A DNA stretch of 64,000 nucleotides, taken from contig NZ_CP096255.1 in assembly GCF_011516635.5 (NCBI RefSeq), positions 2,664,501 through 2,728,500 on the forward strand. Reading direction: 5' to 3'. How positions within the stretch are numbered: the first letter of the stretch is position 1; each line of letters starts with the position of its first letter. Of the stretch, positions 1 to 8,674 are shown in pieces. The notes beneath the pieces were generated by a model. The model did not search any database and was not told the origin of the DNA. It saw only the letters and a program-made list of their open reading frames with translations. Both the position numbers and the translations under genes were made by a program. This DNA comes from Bradyrhizobium barranii subsp. apii. Lineage in GTDB: Bacteria > Pseudomonadota > Alphaproteobacteria > Rhizobiales > Xanthobacteraceae.

Positions 1-1
1 C

Positions 2-682
2 CGCCTGATGATCGAGCCCGACGGCAAGGCCGGCGACGTCATCTTCCGGCCCGACGGCAATGACGAGCTCGGCGGTATCGTGCCTTGCTCGGAGGAAGCG
101 CGCGTGCGCGGCCACGCCGGCACTTCGCCGATCAGGATCATGGTCTATAACGAGATGGGCGACGACATCCAGGTCTTCAATCTCGACGCCGATGGCAATC
201 GCAGGATGCAGAGCACCGTCAGGCCCAACGTGTCCTGGGCGTCCACGACCACCGTGAACAATCCCTGGGTGATTGCCGACAAGTCTGGGCGGTGCCTCGA
301 GGTCCTGCTGCCGGGGCGGCAGACCCGCTTCCACAATGTCGAAGCGTCGAACATCGGCGCGCGGCCGGGGCGCGCGGCGCGCCGCGCCGTTCCGATCGCC
401 AATGGCGAGGAGATGCTGCGCCGCTATATCGAAGGCGTCGGCAAGGGGCAGCCGGACTACGAGCGCATGACGTCGGAGGTGGCGGACATCACGCGTCAGC
501 AGCTTCCGTTCGACCAGGCGATCCTGGCGCGGCTCGGCGCATTGCGCGCGGTTTCGTTCCGTGGCGTCACCGCGCTCGACAGCGACATCTATGTCGCCCA
601 GTTCGCCAACGGCTCGGCGGAATGGCGCATCGGCGTCAGGAACGGCACGATCACGAAGATCGCGCTCGGACCCAATTTCTAG
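2..682 (+). CDS. VHL beta-domain protein, 5' partial (probably the C-terminal part of a larger hydrolase)
   Basis: The frame is open to the left edge, so the start lies outside the window and the methionine at base 8 is not necessarily the initiator. Residues about 40-105 resemble the bacterial von Hippel-Lindau beta domain: a strand with VYNEMGDDIQVFNLDADG, then a NPWVIADKSGRCLEV segment matching the family's 'hPWVhTDxxGxCL' core. In eukaryotes this fold binds hydroxyproline peptides; in bacteria its role is unknown. The last roughly 70 residues end in KIALGPNF, almost the same as the KIALGPDF end of the next gene, so the two proteins share a C-terminal module. A beta-lactamase-fold serine hydrolase upstream is inferred from that shared tail and is not visible here. 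Confidence 0.7.
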   Translation, partial: RLMIEPDGKAGDVIFRPDGNDELGGIVPCSEEARVRGHAGTSPIRIMVYNEMGDDIQVFNLDADGNRRMQSTVRPNVSWASTTTVNNPWVIADKSGRCLEVLLPGRQTRFHNVEASNIGARPGRAARRAVPIANGEEMLRRYIEGVGKGQPDYERMTSEVADITRQQLPFDQAILARLGALRAVSFRGVTALDSDIYVAQFANGSAEWRIGVRNGTITKIALGPNF

Positions 683-744
683 CGGTTCACATCTGCCGCA
701 GGAGTGCCTGCTCAGACTTGTTGTGCTTCTGCGGAGACTGCGGA

Positions 745-2757
745 ATGAGACTCGTCGCATCGATGTGGGCGATTCCAGTTGGGCTGTGCCTGTTGGGGAC
801 CGCGTTCGCCGATGACCTCGCGACGCCGGGCGATGCGAAAAGCCTGGGATTCTCGGCCTCGCGTCTGGCGCGGATCGCGCCGTGGTATCAGGCGCGCTTC
901 GATTCTTTCTCGCCGTCGGATGGCCTTTTGCCCGGCGCGGTCGTCGCAATCGCGAAGGGCGGCAAGCTCGCCTATTTGCAGGCCATCGGATTTCAGGACC
1001 GCGCCAAGACCGTCCCGATGAGGACGAATTCCATCTTCTGGATCGCCTCGATGTCCAAGCCGGTGGCCAGCGTCGCCGCCATGATTCTGGTGGACGAGGG
1101 CAAGCTCGACCTCGACGCGCCCGTCTCGCAATATCTGCCGGAGCTTGCGAACATGCGGGTCGCTTTCCAGAAGGCGGACCCGGCGACAGGCGAAATGGAG
1201 TACGGGCTCGGTCTGCCAAAACCGGCAAAACGTGCGATGACGGTTCGCGATCTGTTGCGCCATACGTCTGGCCTGATCTATCCGGAGCTCGATTTTGCCT
1301 ACCCGGAACGGGGCCTTGCCGACGCAAGCGCCGACTTCGGGATCCGGACGATCCATGGGCTCTACGGCTTGAGGGCCGTGCGGAGACGCGACACGACGTT
1401 GGCGGAATTCGTGTCGAGCCTGGCCCGCCTGCCGCTCGCGCACGAGCCCGGCGAGGTCCATGAATATGGCTGGAGCGCCGAAGTGCTGAGCCGGGTCGTT
1501 GAAGTGGCGTCCGGTCAGCCCTTCGATCAGTTCCTGGAGAGCCGCATCTTTGGTCCGCTGCATATGGTCGACACCGGCTTCTTTGTGCCGAAGGAGAAGC
1601 TCGATCGGCTGGTCGATTCTCCCATGCCGGAACGGCCGCCGATCTGGGATGTCACGACGCCGCCAAAGTTGTTTTCCGGCGACGGCGGACTCGTATCGAC
1701 CGCGCCCGACTATCTCCGCTTTTGCCAGATGCTGCTCAATGGCGGCGAGCTCGATGGCGTGCGCGTGCTCAGCCAGCATGCGGTGAAGCAGATGACGACG
1801 AACGCACTGCCATCGGGTGTCACCATCTTCGGAGGTGACGAGGTTGGCGCCCGCGCGGGAACAACCTTCGGGCTTGGCTTCGCCATCCGCACCGATCCGG
1901 TCCAAAGCTGGATACCGGGAGCGGTCGGAAGCTTTTCCTGGGCTGGACATTGGAGCACGTATTTCTGGATCGATCCGGCCGAGCAATTGATCGGCGTACA
2001 GATGATCCAGGCGACGCCCGGCAGCAAAGGGCGCCAGGCGGTGCTGTATTCGGGGATCAATCACCTCGTCTATGGCGCATTGACGATTCCCGAGTCGTCC
2101 GCCGTCCCGCCGGTTGCGCCGGCGACCCTGAGCCCGGAAGCGCTCGCCGATTATGCCGGGAGCTATGACTTCGGCGCCACGGTGAGCTCGCGTGACAGGC
2201 AGGGCCTGGCCGATGGCAAGACCGGATGGCTTGGAATCGGGAATTTCGTCGCCATGGAGCAGGAGGGGCTGAGGATCAACAAGCCGAACCCTGGCGGCGG
2301 CCCCGCAACCAAAGCCGGTGTGACGGCGGGCGACCTCATCACTGAAATTGACGGCGCGCCGCTGAGAGGCCTCGCGCTCGCCGATGTCCTGGCCAAGCTG
2401 CGAGGGCCAGCCAACTCGACGATCAAGATGAAGCTCGTCCACAAGGGGCAAGACGGCGTGAACGACCTCAGTGTCGTGAGAGCCGACCGCCGTGTCAATT
2501 CGGTCCGGCTTCAACTTCGCGTCGAGCAAGGCAAACTCGTCGCGGAGGCGACTGGGGCTTGGCCGATTCTCGAATTCGAGAAGGGCAAGGCGACCCCGTT
2601 CGTGGCGACATCAAGCAACGAATTCACCGCAGCCGACGAAGATCGTACCTGGATCGCTTTCGTCAGGGACGCCGCGGGCAAAGTCTCTGGGCTCATCTTG
2701 AATCCTGGGCCTTGGGAGCAGCACGCGGCGAAGATCGCGCTCGGGCCGGATTTCTAG
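745..2757 (+). CDS. serine hydrolase (class C beta-lactamase/esterase fold) with PDZ domain
   Basis: The product has 670 residues. I chose the ATG at 745 because it begins a signal peptide (hydrophobic stretch at residues 8-20, then AFA-DD); the frame stays open much further upstream only because it overlaps the previous gene. The penicillin-binding-protein fold is shown by S102-M-S-K105 (SxxK nucleophile and base), a Tyr-Gly-Trp at about residue 240 where beta-lactamases have YxN, and a W-A-G triad near residue 398. An esterase or D-aminopeptidase role is therefore more likely than true beta-lactam resistance. A PDZ-like segment follows (about residues 510-575, with AGVTAGDLITEIDG), then a C-terminal module ending KIALGPDF that it shares with the preceding protein. 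It is probably periplasmic. Its substrate cannot be read from sequence. Confidence 0.85.
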   Translation: MRLVASMWAIPVGLCLLGTAFADDLATPGDAKSLGFSASRLARIAPWYQARFDSFSPSDGLLPGAVVAIAKGGKLAYLQAIGFQDRAKTVPMRTNSIFWIASMSKPVASVAAMILVDEGKLDLDAPVSQYLPELANMRVAFQKADPATGEMEYGLGLPKPAKRAMTVRDLLRHTSGLIYPELDFAYPERGLADASADFGIRTIHGLYGLRAVRRRDTTLAEFVSSLARLPLAHEPGEVHEYGWSAEVLSRVVEVASGQPFDQFLESRIFGPLHMVDTGFFVPKEKLDRLVDSPMPERPPIWDVTTPPKLFSGDGGLVSTAPDYLRFCQMLLNGGELDGVRVLSQHAVKQMTTNALPSGVTIFGGDEVGARAGTTFGLGFAIRTDPVQSWIPGAVGSFSWAGHWSTYFWIDPAEQLIGVQMIQATPGSKGRQAVLYSGINHLVYGALTIPESSAVPPVAPATLSPEALADYAGSYDFGATVSSRDRQGLADGKTGWLGIGNFVAMEQEGLRINKPNPGGGPATKAGVTAGDLITEIDGAPLRGLALADVLAKLRGPANSTIKMKLVHKGQDGVNDLSVVRADRRVNSVRLQLRVEQGKLVAEATGAWPILEFEKGKATPFVATSSNEFTAADEDRTWIAFVRDAAGKVSGLILNPGPWEQHAAKIALGPDF

Positions 2758-2942
2758 GCCTCTCACGCGCGTCCGCCGGGCAGCGGATGCGCGCTTGTTC
2801 TACCGAGATAGTGCAGCGGCGTTTTCAATCCCGGCTTGCGCAAGCCGATCTCTAGTGTTACGGTATGTAGCATTACGGTTCGTAGTCCGCACGCGGCAAC
2901 ATCGCGCTGCCGTCGGGTGGCTCGGAGAATTGGGCGTTCGCC

Positions 2943-4430
2943 ATGAGCAATTCTGCAAAGGCTGAAGCGGTGCTGGCGCTTCATCGGTTCGGCATGGGGC
3001 CGCGACCGGGATCACTTGCGGCTGTCGGGACCGACCCGCGCGGCGCGTTGATCGCAGAGCTCGATCGGCCGCTCGCATTGAGCGCCGCCGCCAGCCTTCC
3101 CACCAGTGCGAAGGCCTATCGCACAGTGGCCGATGCCAATGCACGGCGAGCCGCGCGCGCCAAGCAGGCGCAGCAACAGGCCAAGAAGCAGCAGGTGGCT
3201 GCGGTGCCAACTGCTCCGGGTGACCAGGCTCAGGCTCAGGCTCAGGCGCAGACCGAGGGGCAAGCGCCAGCACAGGGCCAGGAGAAGGATGCTGCCGAGA
3301 TGGCGGCCAAGCAGGCGGCCGACGCCGTTCCCGATCCCGGCCGTCCGATCTACTTGCAGGAAGCCAAGCTGCGCATCGAAGCCGCGCTCGCCGCCGACAT
3401 CGGCTTCGCCGAGCGGCTGGTGTGGTTCTGGTCCAATCATTTCTGCATCTCGGCCTACAAGATCCAGAGCATGTCGGGTGCTTACGAGCGCGAGGCCATT
3501 CGCGCAAATGCGCTCGGCCACTTCGTCGATCTTCTGCTGGCGGTCGAAGGCCACTCGGCGATGCTGTTCTATCTCGACAATCTGGGCTCGATGGGCGCGA
3601 ACTCGATCGCCGGCATCAACCGCAGCCGCGGCCTCAACGAAAACATTGCGCGTGAGATCATGGAATTGCACACGCTGGGTGTGCGGACCGGCTACACCCA
3701 GGACGACGTGATCAGCTTCGCCAATGTGTTGACGGGATGGACGCTTGTTCCTCCTGGAGACAATCCGGAGCACGGCGGCGAATTCACCTTCAACCCGCGG
3801 CTCCACGAGCCCGGCGGGCAGACGGTGCTCGGCAAGCGTTACGAGCAGGAAGACGCCGAGCAGGGCCGCGCCGTGCTGCGCGACCTCGCTGCGCATCCGG
3901 CGACCGCGACCCATGTCGCAACCAAGCTCGCACGGCATTTCGTGGCCGATGAGCCGCCTCCGCCACTCGTCGAACAAATGGCGAAGACGTTCCGCGACAC
4001 CGAGGGCGATCTCAAGCAGGTCGCGATTACGATGGTCTCGTCGGACGAGGCGTGGCGCGGGCCGCCGTCAAAACTGAAGCGTCCGAGCGAATGGGGCGTT
4101 GGCATGGTGCGCGCGACGGGGATTACGGTCGTCGACCCCACGCGTTTCACGGCGGGCCAGGAGCTGCTCGGCGAAGGGCTGTGGCGGCCGTCGGCGCCCA
4201 AGGGCTATCCGGATGACGAGGCAAGCTGGATCGACGGCATTGGCCGGCGGCTCGACATCGCCAACAATTTTGCCGAGCGCGTGGCGGCCACTGCTGATCC
4301 GCAGGGGATCATCGAGGACGTCTTCGCATCGCAGATCGCGCCCGAAGTGAAGCAGGCGGTCGGCCGCGCCGAGAGCCGCCAGCAGGCGCTGGCGCTGCTG
4401 TTCATGTCGGCAGATTTTCAGAGGAGGTGA
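2943..4430 (+). CDS. DUF1800 domain-containing protein
   Basis: The product has 495 residues. DUF1800 proteins are large, mostly helical proteins that almost always sit next to a DUF1501 protein, as here; their biochemical role is not established. The family look is clear: an N-terminal ALHRFGMGPRPG segment, a VWFWSNHFCIS segment, N-x-x-R-G-L-N-E-N-x-A-R-E and ELHTLGVRTGYTQDDV. Residues about 90-120 form a low-complexity Gln/Ala-rich insert encoded by CAGGCT hexamer repeats (about 3225-3249), which may vary in length by slippage. Only the repeat is odd. The stop overlaps the ribosome-binding site of the next gene, so the two are translated as one unit. Confidence 0.9.
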   Translation: MSNSAKAEAVLALHRFGMGPRPGSLAAVGTDPRGALIAELDRPLALSAAASLPTSAKAYRTVADANARRAARAKQAQQQAKKQQVAAVPTAPGDQAQAQAQAQTEGQAPAQGQEKDAAEMAAKQAADAVPDPGRPIYLQEAKLRIEAALAADIGFAERLVWFWSNHFCISAYKIQSMSGAYEREAIRANALGHFVDLLLAVEGHSAMLFYLDNLGSMGANSIAGINRSRGLNENIAREIMELHTLGVRTGYTQDDVISFANVLTGWTLVPPGDNPEHGGEFTFNPRLHEPGGQTVLGKRYEQEDAEQGRAVLRDLAAHPATATHVATKLARHFVADEPPPPLVEQMAKTFRDTEGDLKQVAITMVSSDEAWRGPPSKLKRPSEWGVGMVRATGITVVDPTRFTAGQELLGEGLWRPSAPKGYPDDEASWIDGIGRRLDIANNFAERVAATADPQGIIEDVFASQIAPEVKQAVGRAESRQQALALLFMSADFQRR

Positions 4431-4432
4431 GC

Positions 4433-5683
4433 ATGGGCTTCGTCAATCATTTGCCCACGCGGCGCGAGCTTCTGGTCGGCTCCGGTGCGCTGTTCGCGTG
4501 GAGCCAGATGCCGCGGATCGCACGCGCCGAAGGGCGCGATCCGCGCCTTCTCGTCGTCGTCCTGCGTGGCGCGCTCGATGGTCTCGGTGCGGTCGCGCCG
4601 GTCGGCGATCCCGACTGGGTCGGCTTGCGCGGCGATCGCGCGCTGGTGCTGGACGGCAAGCCGCCGGCATTGCCGCTCGATTCTTTCTTCGCGCTCAACC
4701 CGGCGATGCCGAACCTGCACCGGCTCTACAAGGGGGGCAAGGCGGCGATCGTCCACGCCACCGCGACGCCCTATCGCGAGCGCTCGCATTTCGACGGCCA
4801 GGACGTGCTGGAGAGCGGGTTCACCAAGCCCGGTGCCACCGCATCGGGATGGCTCAACCGCGCGCTGCTCGCGATGGAATCGGGTGGGCGCGTCGATCCG
4901 CGCGGCAGCCGCGCGCTCGGCATCGGCTCGGTGACGCCGCTGGTGGTGCGCGGCTCGGCGCCCGTTATGACATGGGTGCCGCAGAAACTATTGCCGGCGA
5001 GCGAGGACACGCAGAACCGCCTGCTCGATCTCTACCAGCACACCGATCCGAAGCTCGCGACCGTGCTTCAGGCGCGCATGAAGCTCGCCTCGCTTGGCGG
5101 CGCGCCCGGCACGGGCGATCCGATGTCGGACGATCCGACATTGATGCCGCCTGGCATCGCGCGCGTGCGCGCCTATTTCGCCGAAGCCGCCGGCACCGCC
5201 GCGCGCTATCTCGCCAAGCCCGACGGCCCGCGCGTCGGCGCGATGGGCTTCGTCGGCTGGGATACGCATATCGCGGAAGGCGCAGCGTCAGGCCAGCTCT
5301 ACAATCTGCTCGGCGCGCTCGACAGTGCGTTTGCCGCGATCGAGAGCAACATGGGCGAGGTGTGGGGCGAGACGGTCGTCGCCGTCGTCACCGAGTTCGG
5401 GCGCACCGCGCGCATCAATGGCACGCAGGGCACGGATCACGGCACGGGCACGGTCGCCTTCCTCATTGGCGGCGCGCTCACCGGCGGCCGCGTGATCGCG
5501 GACTGGCCGGGACTGAAGTCCGCGCAACTGCTCGAGGATCGCGACCTCAAGCCGACCACCGATCTCCGTGCCGTGCTGAAGGGCCTGCTCAGGGATCATC
5601 TGCGTGTCGAGGAGAAGGTGCTGGCGGATGCGGTCTTCCCCGGCAGTGCTGACGTCAAGCCGATGGGCGGCCTCGTCGGCTGA
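4433..5683 (+). CDS. DUF1501 domain-containing protein, Tat-exported
   Basis: The product has 416 residues. The start is the ATG at 4433, preceded by GAGGAGG (4421-4427), which lies inside the end of the DUF1800 gene; a GTG at 4427 is in frame but sits on that Shine-Dalgarno. The N-terminus TRRELLVGSGALFAW with ARAEG after it looks like a twin-arginine signal. The body has features seen in DUF1501 (sulfatase/alkaline-phosphatase-like fold): VVVLRGALDGL, HFDGQDVLESG, GWDTH and TEFGRTARINGTQGTDHGTG. The second and fourth of these hold likely metal-ligand Asp/His residues. It is probably exported folded, with its DUF1800 partner. Function is unassigned in the family. Confidence 0.9.
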   Translation: MGFVNHLPTRRELLVGSGALFAWSQMPRIARAEGRDPRLLVVVLRGALDGLGAVAPVGDPDWVGLRGDRALVLDGKPPALPLDSFFALNPAMPNLHRLYKGGKAAIVHATATPYRERSHFDGQDVLESGFTKPGATASGWLNRALLAMESGGRVDPRGSRALGIGSVTPLVVRGSAPVMTWVPQKLLPASEDTQNRLLDLYQHTDPKLATVLQARMKLASLGGAPGTGDPMSDDPTLMPPGIARVRAYFAEAAGTAARYLAKPDGPRVGAMGFVGWDTHIAEGAASGQLYNLLGALDSAFAAIESNMGEVWGETVVAVVTEFGRTARINGTQGTDHGTGTVAFLIGGALTGGRVIADWPGLKSAQLLEDRDLKPTTDLRAVLKGLLRDHLRVEEKVLADAVFPGSADVKPMGGLVG

Positions 5684-5713
5684 CGGCGCGGCCTGCGCAA
5701 CCGGATCGGGTCC

Positions 5714-5881
5714 ATGATGTGCACACTGACGCAACGGGAACTCGACTTTCTCGCCAGTCTGAAAACCGGCTGGCGGCGGCTCTATCGGCGCGAGCTGATG
5801 CGGCTCCTGAAGGGTGACACCGAGGCGAGCGACGCGCAGCTGGAGACGCGCCCGATCGTCTGGCGTGTTGTATCGGGTTAG
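5714..5881 (+). CDS. small hypothetical protein (55 aa)
   Basis: A short frame begins with two ATGs (5714 and 5717), about 30 bases after the DUF1501 stop. It encodes a basic, helical-looking peptide (MMCTLTQRELDFLASLK..., then GWRRLYRRELMRLLKG). Codon choice fits the host and the spacing suits a downstream member of the same transcript. I do not recognise a family and no clear Shine-Dalgarno is visible, so this is a tentative gene. Confidence 0.4.
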   Translation: MMCTLTQRELDFLASLKTGWRRLYRRELMRLLKGDTEASDAQLETRPIVWRVVSG

Positions 5882-6033
5882 TTTTTCGCGAGTCTGGCTC
5901 GACTTAGGACACGCCACTGTGGTGGAATCGCCACAGCCGGCGCGAAACGGTCGTGGCCCTAAGCCTGCTTTCCTTCAGCCAAGGTTCTGCCCTCATTGCC
6001 CGCCGAAACTCCGGGCAGTTCGGAGGGCGTACC

Positions 6034-6549
6034 ATGTCTCGCATTGCACGTGCCGAAAGTGCCCGAATTTCCCTCGCAAGCTCATGCCGGTTGCTGCTCG
6101 CCATCGTCGGTGCCGCATCGCTCGCCGCCTGCGCACAATCGCCGGTCGGCCGCCAGAAGGCCGATCTTGGCACCAATCGGCAGGCTGCGGTCCAGCGGCC
6201 CCATAGGGTAGCGGCCTTGCATCCGCGTCCGATCAGCCGGGTACGCGTCCCCGACCGTGACGCAAAGCAAACCGCTTCGCACGGCGTTGCCAGCTTCTAT
6301 TCGGACACGGAGACCGCGAGCGGCGAGAGGTTCGACAAGAACGAATTGACCGCGGCGCATCCCAGCCTGCCGTTCGGCACCAAGCTGCGCGTCACCGATG
6401 TCTCCTCAGGCCGCTTCGTGACCGTCAGGGTCAACGATCGCGGGCCCTATGTTCGCGGGCGCGTGGTCGACATCTCGCCGTCCGCGGCCGAGGCGCTCGG
6501 CATGGTCGACAAGGGCATCACCAATGTCCGGCTCGACGTGGTGCGATAG
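6034..6549 (+). CDS. RlpA-like double-psi beta-barrel lipoprotein
   Basis: The product has 171 residues. The start at ATG 6034 follows GGAGGG at a proper distance. The signal peptide ends in a lipobox, LAAC with Cys33, so the protein should be lipid-anchored. The C-terminal 85 residues form the RlpA-like barrel: GVASFYSDTETASGERFD, then HPSLPFGTKLRVTD and VNDRGPYVRGRVVDIS, with the conserved acidic and Asn-Asp-Arg-Gly residues. Family members bind or cleave denuded peptidoglycan at septa. There is no SPOR domain, so recruitment to the septum must differ from the E. coli protein. A second, shorter RlpA-like protein is encoded at 31627-31941. Confidence 0.85.
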   Translation: MSRIARAESARISLASSCRLLLAIVGAASLAACAQSPVGRQKADLGTNRQAAVQRPHRVAALHPRPISRVRVPDRDAKQTASHGVASFYSDTETASGERFDKNELTAAHPSLPFGTKLRVTDVSSGRFVTVRVNDRGPYVRGRVVDISPSAAEALGMVDKGITNVRLDVVR

Positions 6550-6665
6550 AGCACGATTGATTGACTTGAGCCGCCCCGCTTAACCGAGTGTTAGTCGCCC
6601 CGGCGCACCATGGGTGCCCAAACAAGTCGGGGCTCCAAATTTGGAGTCCTCGGGGGAGGCGGCGT

Positions 6666-6824
6666 TTGAACACGATCCAGTATCTCGAAGATCAGGCCGC
6701 GCGCGCCGAGCGGCTCGCCAAACGGATCACGGATACGCTAACCATCGAAAAGCTCCTGACCTTCGCCGGCGAACGCCGCCGCGAAATCGAGGTCATCGCC
6801 GGCAGGTACCGGCGCGCCTCATAA
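6666..6824 (+). CDS. small conserved-type protein (52 aa), TTG start
   Basis: I set the start at TTG 6666 because a purine-rich GGGGGAGG (6651-6658) precedes it; upstream in-frame codons lack such a site. The peptide begins MNTIQYLEDQAARAERLAKR and continues with a second amphipathic helix rich in Arg and Glu, so it is probably an all-helical soluble protein. Small proteins like this are frequent in Bradyrhizobium genomes, as far as I recall, and have no known function. Confidence 0.55.
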   Translation: MNTIQYLEDQAARAERLAKRITDTLTIEKLLTFAGERRREIEVIAGRYRRAS

Positions 6825-6917
6825 CCATGCACTGAACGCATTCGCCCTCGCTGCGAGGCGCGGAACTTCTGCTCGTCTCTGGCGTCATGTCAATGATGAA
6901 TGTGGAGGAGTAAAGTC

Positions 6918-7004
6918 ATGGGTTTTGGACGAGGTGCTTTGCTTTGGCTGCTTGGCGTGCCGCTGCCGATCGTTCTGCTGCTGGCATTGTTCTGGCACCA
7001 CTAG
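6918..7004 (+). CDS. 28-aa single-pass membrane miniprotein
   Basis: The frame encodes MGFGRGALLWLLGVPLPIVL followed by LLALFWHH: a basic-Gly start, one hydrophobic helix of about 18 residues with a conserved-looking GVPLPI kink, and a His-His end. GGAGGA at 6904-6909 is well placed before ATG 6918. Similar miniproteins with this kink are common in rhizobia, to my knowledge, without a function. The TAG stop (7002-7004) is part of the CTAG target duplicated by the adjacent IS701-type element, so the insertion left the reading frame intact. Confidence 0.65.
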   Translation: MGFGRGALLWLLGVPLPIVLLLALFWHH

Positions 7005-8526
7005 TCTTACTGCGTCACAAACGGTGGTCTGTGAAATGGGCGAACTTGATTGCACAACAAGGACATCTCGACAACGTTCGGACCAGCCCTTGTTCGAGTC
7101 GCCGTCGCATCGTCGTGATCGAATTTGGAATGTGACGTTGGGTCCGTAGCGGCAGAACCGCGGGGTCTGTAATCCGCGGAAACGCGAGCGAGCGGGATCG
7201 GCCGGGCGCGCCGAGCGCCTGAGGGGGGAAACGCCTCCCGCTCGGAGATCAGGAATCCGAAGGCTGCAATGCACATCGTTGCGTGATGATGAAAGCCGCG
7301 CCAGCCGCGTCCCTCGAAGTGGCCAAGCCCGACCTCCTGCTTGAGTTCCTGATAGTCGCGTTCGATGCGCCAGCGCAATTTAGCCGTCTCTACGAGAGTC
7401 CGGAATGCCACATCCTCCGGCAATGTCGAGAGCCAGTATTTGGTAGGCTGGTCCTCGCCTTTCGGCCATTCGATCAGCAACCATTCCTCCAACCGCTGGG
7501 TGGTTTGCCAATAATCACGGTGCGCGGCACGGACCCGCACGCGGGCAAAGCGCGAGCTCAGCTTTTCGTTCGTTCCTTGCCGCCACGTGATGGTGCGCCA
7601 AGCTTTGGCCGGCAGGCCGATCGCGAGCGCTTTAACGGCGGCCGGCCGACGCTGACGGTTGCGGCGCATCAGTTTCGGGGGACGGCCGCGGCCCGACCAT
7701 GGCTTCGGCGGCAAGGGACCGGTGCCGGGCGCCCATACCGTTGTGCTCGACAGAAGACCCGCCACATAGGTCAATCCCAGCGCCGTGATCTCCGTGCGCA
7801 GATCGCTGTTGTTGCCATAGCCCGCGTCCATCAGCACGACACCACGCGGAAGGCCGGTCGCACAGGCCCACCGCAACTGCTCCAGCGCGATCTCCGGCTT
7901 GGTCCGGAAGCCGACTTCGGCAGGAATGCCCACCTTGCGCCGCCGATCGCAATCCTCAGTCCATTCCTTCGGAAGATAAAGGCGGTAGGCAACAGGCAGG
8001 CTGGCGTGGTGATTGGCAATCGATAATGACACCGCCACCTGGCAATTATCCTGCTTGCCGAGCTGCCCGCAATATTGCCGTGCAACTCCAACCGAATGTC
8101 GCCCCTGCTTGGGAAATCCGGTGTCATCGATGATCCAAGCTTCGATCGGGCCCTGGCGTTCGATCGCCGGCAGGACCATCTCTCGTACCTTGCCCAGCAC
8201 CTTCTCATCCGACCAGGCGCCGCTGCCGACGAAATGCAGCAGCGATTGATGTTGGGCGGCCGTCCGTTCCGGAGCCGTCATCGCCGCCATTGGCTCCACG
8301 CTCTTACGACCGCCACAGGCCATGAGGCCGACGCAATAGTCGCGCAGCGGTGCCTTCCGATCAGCATGACCGATGACGCTGGCAAGCCCTTCCAAATACG
8401 TCGCAAATCGCATCTCACTGGTCTTGGTGCCACGCCCGCTCATGTAGCCTCCTCGGCTGATGGTCCATGCTTCAACCATCGCTGATTCCGGCCGGATAAA
8501 GCCTGCGGTTTTGTGACTCAGTCGTA
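7005..8526 (-). mobile_element. IS701-family insertion sequence, complete (1522 bp)
   Basis: The ends were set from a 4-bp target duplication, CTAG at 7001-7004 and again at 8527-8530. Just inside it are imperfect inverted repeats: left TCTTACTGCGTCACAAAC, and right (complement) TACGACTGAGTCACAAAA, which share ACTG and GTCACAAA. The element holds a single transposase gene on the minus strand. Its stop codon lies within the left terminal repeat. Intact ends, an exact duplication and an undamaged gene suggest a recent, possibly active copy. Confidence 0.85.
7007..8443 (-). CDS. IS701-family DDE transposase
   Basis: The product has 478 residues. The start ATG (8443) follows GAGGAGG at ideal spacing; the frame is open further upstream but without a ribosome site. 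IS701-type features are visible: LRDYCVGLMACGGRKSVEPM near the N-terminus, WIIDDTGFPKQGRHSVGVAR with the first catalytic Asp pair, VVLMDAGYGNNSDLR with the second Asp, and RWRIERDYQELKQEVGLGHF with the Glu of the DDE triad. No frameshift or internal stop is present. Related copies are abundant in Bradyrhizobium. Confidence 0.92.
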   Translation of the reverse strand: MSGRGTKTSEMRFATYLEGLASVIGHADRKAPLRDYCVGLMACGGRKSVEPMAAMTAPERTAAQHQSLLHFVGSGAWSDEKVLGKVREMVLPAIERQGPIEAWIIDDTGFPKQGRHSVGVARQYCGQLGKQDNCQVAVSLSIANHHASLPVAYRLYLPKEWTEDCDRRRKVGIPAEVGFRTKPEIALEQLRWACATGLPRGVVLMDAGYGNNSDLRTEITALGLTYVAGLLSSTTVWAPGTGPLPPKPWSGRGRPPKLMRRNRQRRPAAVKALAIGLPAKAWRTITWRQGTNEKLSSRFARVRVRAAHRDYWQTTQRLEEWLLIEWPKGEDQPTKYWLSTLPEDVAFRTLVETAKLRWRIERDYQELKQEVGLGHFEGRGWRGFHHHATMCIAAFGFLISEREAFPPSGARRARPIPLARVSADYRPRGSAATDPTSHSKFDHDDATATRTRAGPNVVEMSLLCNQVRPFHRPPFVTQ

Positions 8527-8529
8527 CTA

Positions 8530-8584
8530 GTGCATGATCCGGAAAAGCGTGGAGTGATTTTCCGATAAGATCACGCTCAAACAA
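8530..8584. repeat. short palindromic intergenic repeat
   Basis: The arms GCATGATCCGGAAAA and TTTTCCGATAAGATCACGC can pair imperfectly around a short loop. This looks like the short palindrome that recurs between genes in Bradyrhizobium. Before the IS701 insertion it began right at the TAG stop of the 28-aa membrane miniprotein and may have served as its 3' hairpin. Confidence 0.6.
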
Positions 8585-8599
8585 TAATGCTGCCACACG

Positions 8600-8627
8600 A
8601 AAAGCGCCGCGGAAGCGGCGCTTTTTT
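8600..8627 (-). terminator. rho-independent terminator
   Basis: AAAGCGCCGC, loop GGAA, GCGGCGCTTT, then more T: a perfect stem with runs of A before and T after it, so it can work on both strands. On the minus strand it lies 48 bases after the stop of the hypothetical gene at 8675-9091. Confidence 0.8.
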
Positions 8628-8674
8628 GTTGCCTGCGATTTGAAGCGTATCAATGAGAACGACGCGCGGTCAGG

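Noticed and set aside
292..744. Upstream in-frame extension of the serine hydrolase
   Set aside because: It overlaps the previous gene and would precede a clear signal peptide.
712..2529. A 605-codon open frame on the minus strand opposite the serine hydrolase
   Set aside because: It mirrors the GC-rich codon pattern of the real gene, is His/Arg/Asp-rich without domains and has no ribosome site.
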